This document shows, piece by piece, positions 61,077 through 64,000 of a stretch of 64,000 nucleotides of DNA. Location: contig NZ_BONK01000001.1 in assembly GCF_016862675.1 (NCBI RefSeq), positions 434,001-498,000 of the forward strand, written 5' to 3'. Numbering within the stretch: position 1 is the stretch's first letter; the number at the start of each line of letters is the position of its first letter. This DNA is from Cellulomonas chitinilytica. GTDB taxonomy: Bacteria > Actinomycetota > Actinomycetes > Actinomycetales > Cellulomonadaceae. A program made the position numbers and the translations under genes. The notes under the pieces were generated by a model, which worked only from the letters and a program-made list of their open reading frames with translations, ran no database searches and was not told the origin of the DNA.

Positions 61077-62465
61077 TCAGACGATGCCGTCGGGCCCCAG
61101 CTTCGCGCCGTCCGGCACCCGCGACGGCTCGCCCGGGTCGTCGAGCACGGCGTCGCCGGTCACGACCACTCCCGACCCGAACGTCCAGTCGCCCCGGACG
61201 CGCAGGGACGACGCGTCGACGAGCGACGGGGTCGCGGGCACGCGCTCGTCGAACGCCGCGATCGTCTTGTAGTGGTCCTCGTCGAGGTCGACGAACGGCG
61301 CCTCGACCTGGGCGGTGAGACGGCTGTCGTCCGCCAGCAGGTACACGTCGGAGCGCAGCACCAGCAGGTCGTTCGTCGTCTTGACCGGCAGGAACCGCGA
61401 GCGGTCCACCTCGAGGACGGCCGCGCCGTCGAACACCTCGATGGCGGCACCCATGGCCGACTCGATCTGGACGACCTTGGGCGACGTCTTGTCGCTCGGG
61501 TCGACCGTCTTCTCGTTGCGGATCAGCGGCAGGTCCAGCACGCCGCCGGTGCGCGCGAGCTCGTCGGACAGCGCCCGCAGGTCGAGCCAGAGGTTGTTGG
61601 TGTTGAAGTACGCGTGGCGGTCGATGTCGCCCGCGGCGGCGGCGTCCTCCGGGAGCGTCTGCGCCGACTCGCGCAGCACGATCCGGCCGTCGGCGGTGCG
61701 GACCACGAGGTGGCCGCCCTTGCGGTCGGCGGGCGTGCGTCGCGCGACCTCCGCCGCGAACGGGGCACCCGAGCGCGCGAACCACCCGGCGATCTGCGCA
61801 TCGGGCGCGGCACCGAGGTTGTCGGAGTTCGAGACGGTCGCGTACCGGAAGCCCGCGTCGAGCAGGGCCTGCAGGACGCCCGACGCGTGCAGCGCCGTGT
61901 ACAGGTCGCCGTGCCCGGGCGGGCACCACTCCAGGTCCGGGTCGGCGGGCCACTCCACCGGGGTCAGGTCGTCGGCCCGCAGCTTCGGCTCGCGGTTCTG
62001 GACGAAGTCGAGCGGGAGGCCGTCCACCGCGAGGTCCGGGTAGGCGGCGAGGGCCGCGAGGCTGTCGTCGCGGGTGCGGAAGCTGTTCATGAGGACGAGC
62101 GGGAGGCGGGCACCCGTCGCCGCGCGGGCGGCGAGGACCTGGCCGGCGATGACGTCGAGGAACGTGCGGTCGTCGCGGACCCGGAGCAGGGACTTGGCGC
62201 GGTCCATGCCCATCGAGGTCCCCAGACCACCGTTGAGCTTGATCACGGCCGTGACGGCGAGAGCGTCGCGGGCGACGTCGTCGGGGACGTCGAGGTCGGC
62301 GAGGTGCGGGACGTCGGTCAGCGGCGAGACGTCGCTCTCGGGGATCACCCCGGTCTCGCCGGACTCCAGGAGTCCGTAGAAGCGGGAGAAGACATCGATG
62401 GCGGTGGGGTGGACCTCCCCTTCGGTCATCTTGCGCTGGGCCTGTGCGAGTCCGGATGCGCTCAT
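61077..62465 (-). CDS. UTP-glucose-1-phosphate uridylyltransferase, eukaryotic (UDPGP) type
   Basis: This 462-residue protein has TAVIKLNGGLGTSMGMDRAKSLL (about 72-94), the signature of the UDPGP family rather than of bacterial GalU. NNLWLDLRAL, NEKTVDP and VVQIESAMGAAIEVF are also present. It makes UDP-glucose from UTP and Glc-1-P, which is precursor for glycogen, glycolipids and the exopolysaccharide of region 1. The ATG is 6 nt after TAGCAT, leaderless. It occupies the place of galU in this conserved block. Confidence 0.92.
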   Translation of the reverse strand: MSASGLAQAQRKMTEGEVHPTAIDVFSRFYGLLESGETGVIPESDVSPLTDVPHLADLDVPDDVARDALAVTAVIKLNGGLGTSMGMDRAKSLLRVRDDRTFLDVIAGQVLAARAATGARLPLVLMNSFRTRDDSLAALAAYPDLAVDGLPLDFVQNREPKLRADDLTPVEWPADPDLEWCPPGHGDLYTALHASGVLQALLDAGFRYATVSNSDNLGAAPDAQIAGWFARSGAPFAAEVARRTPADRKGGHLVVRTADGRIVLRESAQTLPEDAAAAGDIDRHAYFNTNNLWLDLRALSDELARTGGVLDLPLIRNEKTVDPSDKTSPKVVQIESAMGAAIEVFDGAAVLEVDRSRFLPVKTTNDLLVLRSDVYLLADDSRLTAQVEAPFVDLDEDHYKTIAAFDERVPATPSLVDASSLRVRGDWTFGSGVVVTGDAVLDDPGEPSRVPDGAKLGPDGIV

Positions 62466-62471
62466 GCGGCG

Positions 62472-62477
62472 ATGCTA
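62472..62477 (-). promoter_or_regulatory. -10 box TAGCAT of the uridylyltransferase gene
   Basis: TAGCAT on the minus strand ends 6 nt before the ATG at 62465, without a ribosome-binding site. Confidence 0.5.
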
Positions 62478-62634
62478 GGTCGGTGTGGTCGCGCCACGCA
62501 GTGGCCTGCGTCACGTGGATTGTGACCTTTGTCCGTTGTCGCAGGTGGGCTGCGTGTGCCGCACCGAGATGTCACGAGACGTTCACAGAAGCCCGTCATG
62601 GTGGGGCCCCCGAACTGTTTGCGACACTGGACGC

Positions 62635-63270
62635 ATGAGCAGCGTCGCCCAGCCCTACCCGCGCGTCTCCGAGGGGGACGAGGTCGAGGACGTGAAGGAG
62701 CGGCTGCGACGGGCGATCCGCGAGGCCCGCACCCAACGCTCGACCCGGCGGCGGGAGGCCGCGGCGCTCGCGCTCGCCGACGTGGTGACGTCCATCCCGG
62801 CCGTGGCCGGCGCCCGCTGCGTCTCCGTGTACGCCGCCCGGCCCACCGAGCCCGGCACCGGTCCCCTGCTCGAGGCGCTCGCCGCACGCGGCGTCCGCCT
62901 GCTCCTGCCCGTGCTCGGCACCGGCCTGCGCCGCGACTGGGCCGAGTACGCCGGCCCCGAGGACCTGCGCGAGCGCGCCCCCGGCCGGCCGCCCGAGCCC
63001 GGGTCGCCGACGCTCGGGGCCGACGCGCTCGCCGACGCCGACGTCGTCGTCGCCCCCGCGCTCGCCGTCGACACGTCCGGGGCCCGCCTCGGGCAGGGCG
63101 GCGGGTGGTACGACCGGGCCCTCGAGCACGCGCGCGACGGCGTGCTCGTGGTCGCCGTCGTGTTCCCCGAGGAGGTCTACGACGCGACCGTCCGGCCGCT
63201 GCCGCGCGAACGGCACGACCGGCTCGTCGACGTCGTCGCGACGCCCGACGGGTGGCAGCCGATCGGCTGA
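62635..63270 (+). CDS. 5-formyltetrahydrofolate cyclo-ligase
   Basis: This 211-residue enzyme converts 5-formyl-THF to 5,10-methenyl-THF. It has LRRAIREARTQRSTRRREAA at the start and the nucleotide/folate motif GQGGGWYDRAL (about 158-168) near the C-terminus. GACACT 6 nt before the ATG suggests a leaderless mRNA. It is divergent from the uridylyltransferase, the same arrangement as in mycobacteria. Confidence 0.94.
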   Translation: MSSVAQPYPRVSEGDEVEDVKERLRRAIREARTQRSTRRREAAALALADVVTSIPAVAGARCVSVYAARPTEPGTGPLLEALAARGVRLLLPVLGTGLRRDWAEYAGPEDLRERAPGRPPEPGSPTLGADALADADVVVAPALAVDTSGARLGQGGGWYDRALEHARDGVLVVAVVFPEEVYDATVRPLPRERHDRLVDVVATPDGWQPIG

Positions 63271-63301
63271 CCCGGTCGACCCGGCCACCCGGCCGGGCTG
63301 G

Positions 63302-64000
63302 TCAGTCCTCGGCGGGGGTCAGCGTCAGCCGGTCCGTCGCGTCCGCGCTCGTCGCCGCCGGCGTGAACGGCCACGGGAACGTCCGCCCGTGCGCCCACGC
63401 GTCGAACTGGTCCGTGTAGTGCACGCTCGCCGGGTGACCGGACGTGCCGGTGAGGTTCACCCACGTCGACGAGTCCAGGTCGCCGAGGTCCACGACCATG
63501 CGCATCGACGGCGCCGACGTCACCTCGTACGAGCCCGAGCTCGCGTCCCACGACGTCGCGTCGACGATCGACGAGCCGCCACCCACCTCGATCGGCGTCG
63601 GGTTGACCAGCCGCCGCACGATCCACGGCACCGAGTCGCCGCCGAGCACCGCGTGCTCCGGGGCCGCGACGTGGAGCTGCCCCCAGCGCCAGTCCGTCGC
63701 CTCCCGGCCGAGCTGCTGCGTGAGCTCACGCCGCGCCGCGACCATCGCGCGGGTGAGCACCTCGTCCCGCCCCTCGACGACGCCGGGCGTGGACCGGTCG
63801 TCCCACCAGGGCGACGACGGGTCGTCGAGCAGCCGCCGGACCACCTCGAGCCAGCGGGAGTCGCCCGTCGGCGCGTGCCCGTCGGGCAGGTCGTCGGCGA
63901 ACGCGAGCCGCAGCACGGTGGCCCACACCGCCGAGAAGTAGGCCGCGGCCGCCGAGTCGTCCGTCGACACCAGGTCCCACGACCGCAGGAGCTCCTGGCC
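63302..64000 (-). CDS. Penicillin acylase family protein, C-terminal part (cut by window edge)
   Basis: The frame is open to position 64000. The 232 visible residues are the end of the beta chain of a penicillin-amidase/N-terminal nucleophile hydrolase: WRWGQLHVAAPEHAVLG, VDATSWDASSG, MRMVVDLGDLDSSTWVNLTG (typical end-of-barrel strand), SGHPASVHYTDQFDAW and WPFTP. The catalytic Ser and the signal peptide lie outside. Such enzymes cleave amide bonds in acyl-amino compounds and quorum signals. Confidence 0.88.
   Translation of the reverse strand, partial: GQELLRSWDLVSTDDSAAAAYFSAVWATVLRLAFADDLPDGHAPTGDSRWLEVVRRLLDDPSSPWWDDRSTPGVVEGRDEVLTRAMVAARRELTQQLGREATDWRWGQLHVAAPEHAVLGGDSVPWIVRRLVNPTPIEVGGGSSIVDATSWDASSGSYEVTSAPSMRMVVDLGDLDSSTWVNLTGTSGHPASVHYTDQFDAWAHGRTFPWPFTPAATSADATDRLTLTPAED

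Noticed and set aside
62484..62634. Extension of the cyclo-ligase upstream of 62635
   Set aside because: The frame is open but the translation is Cys/Arg-rich and unlike the family. The ATG at 62635 has the leaderless promoter layout.

Overview
The window is a very GC-rich, gene-dense stretch of an actinobacterial chromosome. The most likely source is a Cellulomonas-like member of the Micrococcales. This is inferred from GTG/TTG starts, GTGA/ATGA gene overlaps, RpfB-type resuscitation-promoting factors, a GlmU-Prs-L25-Pth block, a gephyrin-like MoeA beside galU and rimJ, and many apparently leaderless genes. No insertion sequence, integrase, CRISPR array or rRNA is visible. Two tRNA genes are present, tRNA-Gln(TTG) and tRNA-Ala(CGC).

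Region 1 (1-19.2 kb) is an exopolysaccharide locus. It holds a TagD-like cytidylyltransferase and a CDP-alcohol phosphotransferase, a polyprenyl-phosphate sugar transferase (first committed step), five glycosyltransferases, a polysaccharide pyruvyl transferase, a Wzx-type flippase and an acyltransferase-3/SGNH O-acyltransferase. It also holds a DUF6492-like protein and two secreted proteins that share a C-terminal parallel beta-helix. No Wzy polymerase or Wzz is visible, so the locus probably continues to the left. Two genes share a promoter layout (GTTCACCCGGA placed 40 nt before the -10), and a perfect 26-bp palindrome lies between the sugar transferase and the first beta-helix gene.

Region 2 (19.3-43.3 kb) is mostly core. 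It contains pth, rplY, prs and glmU, then an accessory operon made of a secreted I36-type inhibitor, a lipoprotein, a peptidoglycan-binding adaptor, an ABC ATPase and an FtsX-type permease. After tRNA-Gln come TetR, a MarR/MFS pair, an ABC-F ATPase and an LCP ligase. The minus-strand run ispE, ksgA, rpfB, a second DUF348/G5 muralytic protein, tatD and metG follows. Both muralytic genes carry a GTAACC-N5-GTGAYC direct repeat that resembles an MtrA box.

Region 3 (43.3-57.7 kb) is mixed. It holds a YciI-like protein, a sugar-dehydrogenase-like lipoprotein, pncA, a large membrane-anchored transglutaminase-like protein, a MarR regulator, rsmI divergent from a protein O-mannosyltransferase, a GH20 hexosaminidase, an SBF-family transporter, a GlsB-like protein and a four-module VOC protein. 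It ends with an unusual two-gene unit: an HEXXH protein carrying an LQRAAGN motif of the kind seen near eCIS loci, and a 100-residue partner.

Region 4 (57.7-64 kb) holds the membrane protein / rimJ / moeA-like (glp) / UTP-glucose-1-phosphate uridylyltransferase set, 5-formyltetrahydrofolate cyclo-ligase and the C-terminal part of a penicillin acylase. The first four genes match the actinobacterial cell-division-linked Glp/GlpR neighbourhood. The UDP-glucose made here can feed the polysaccharide locus of region 1.
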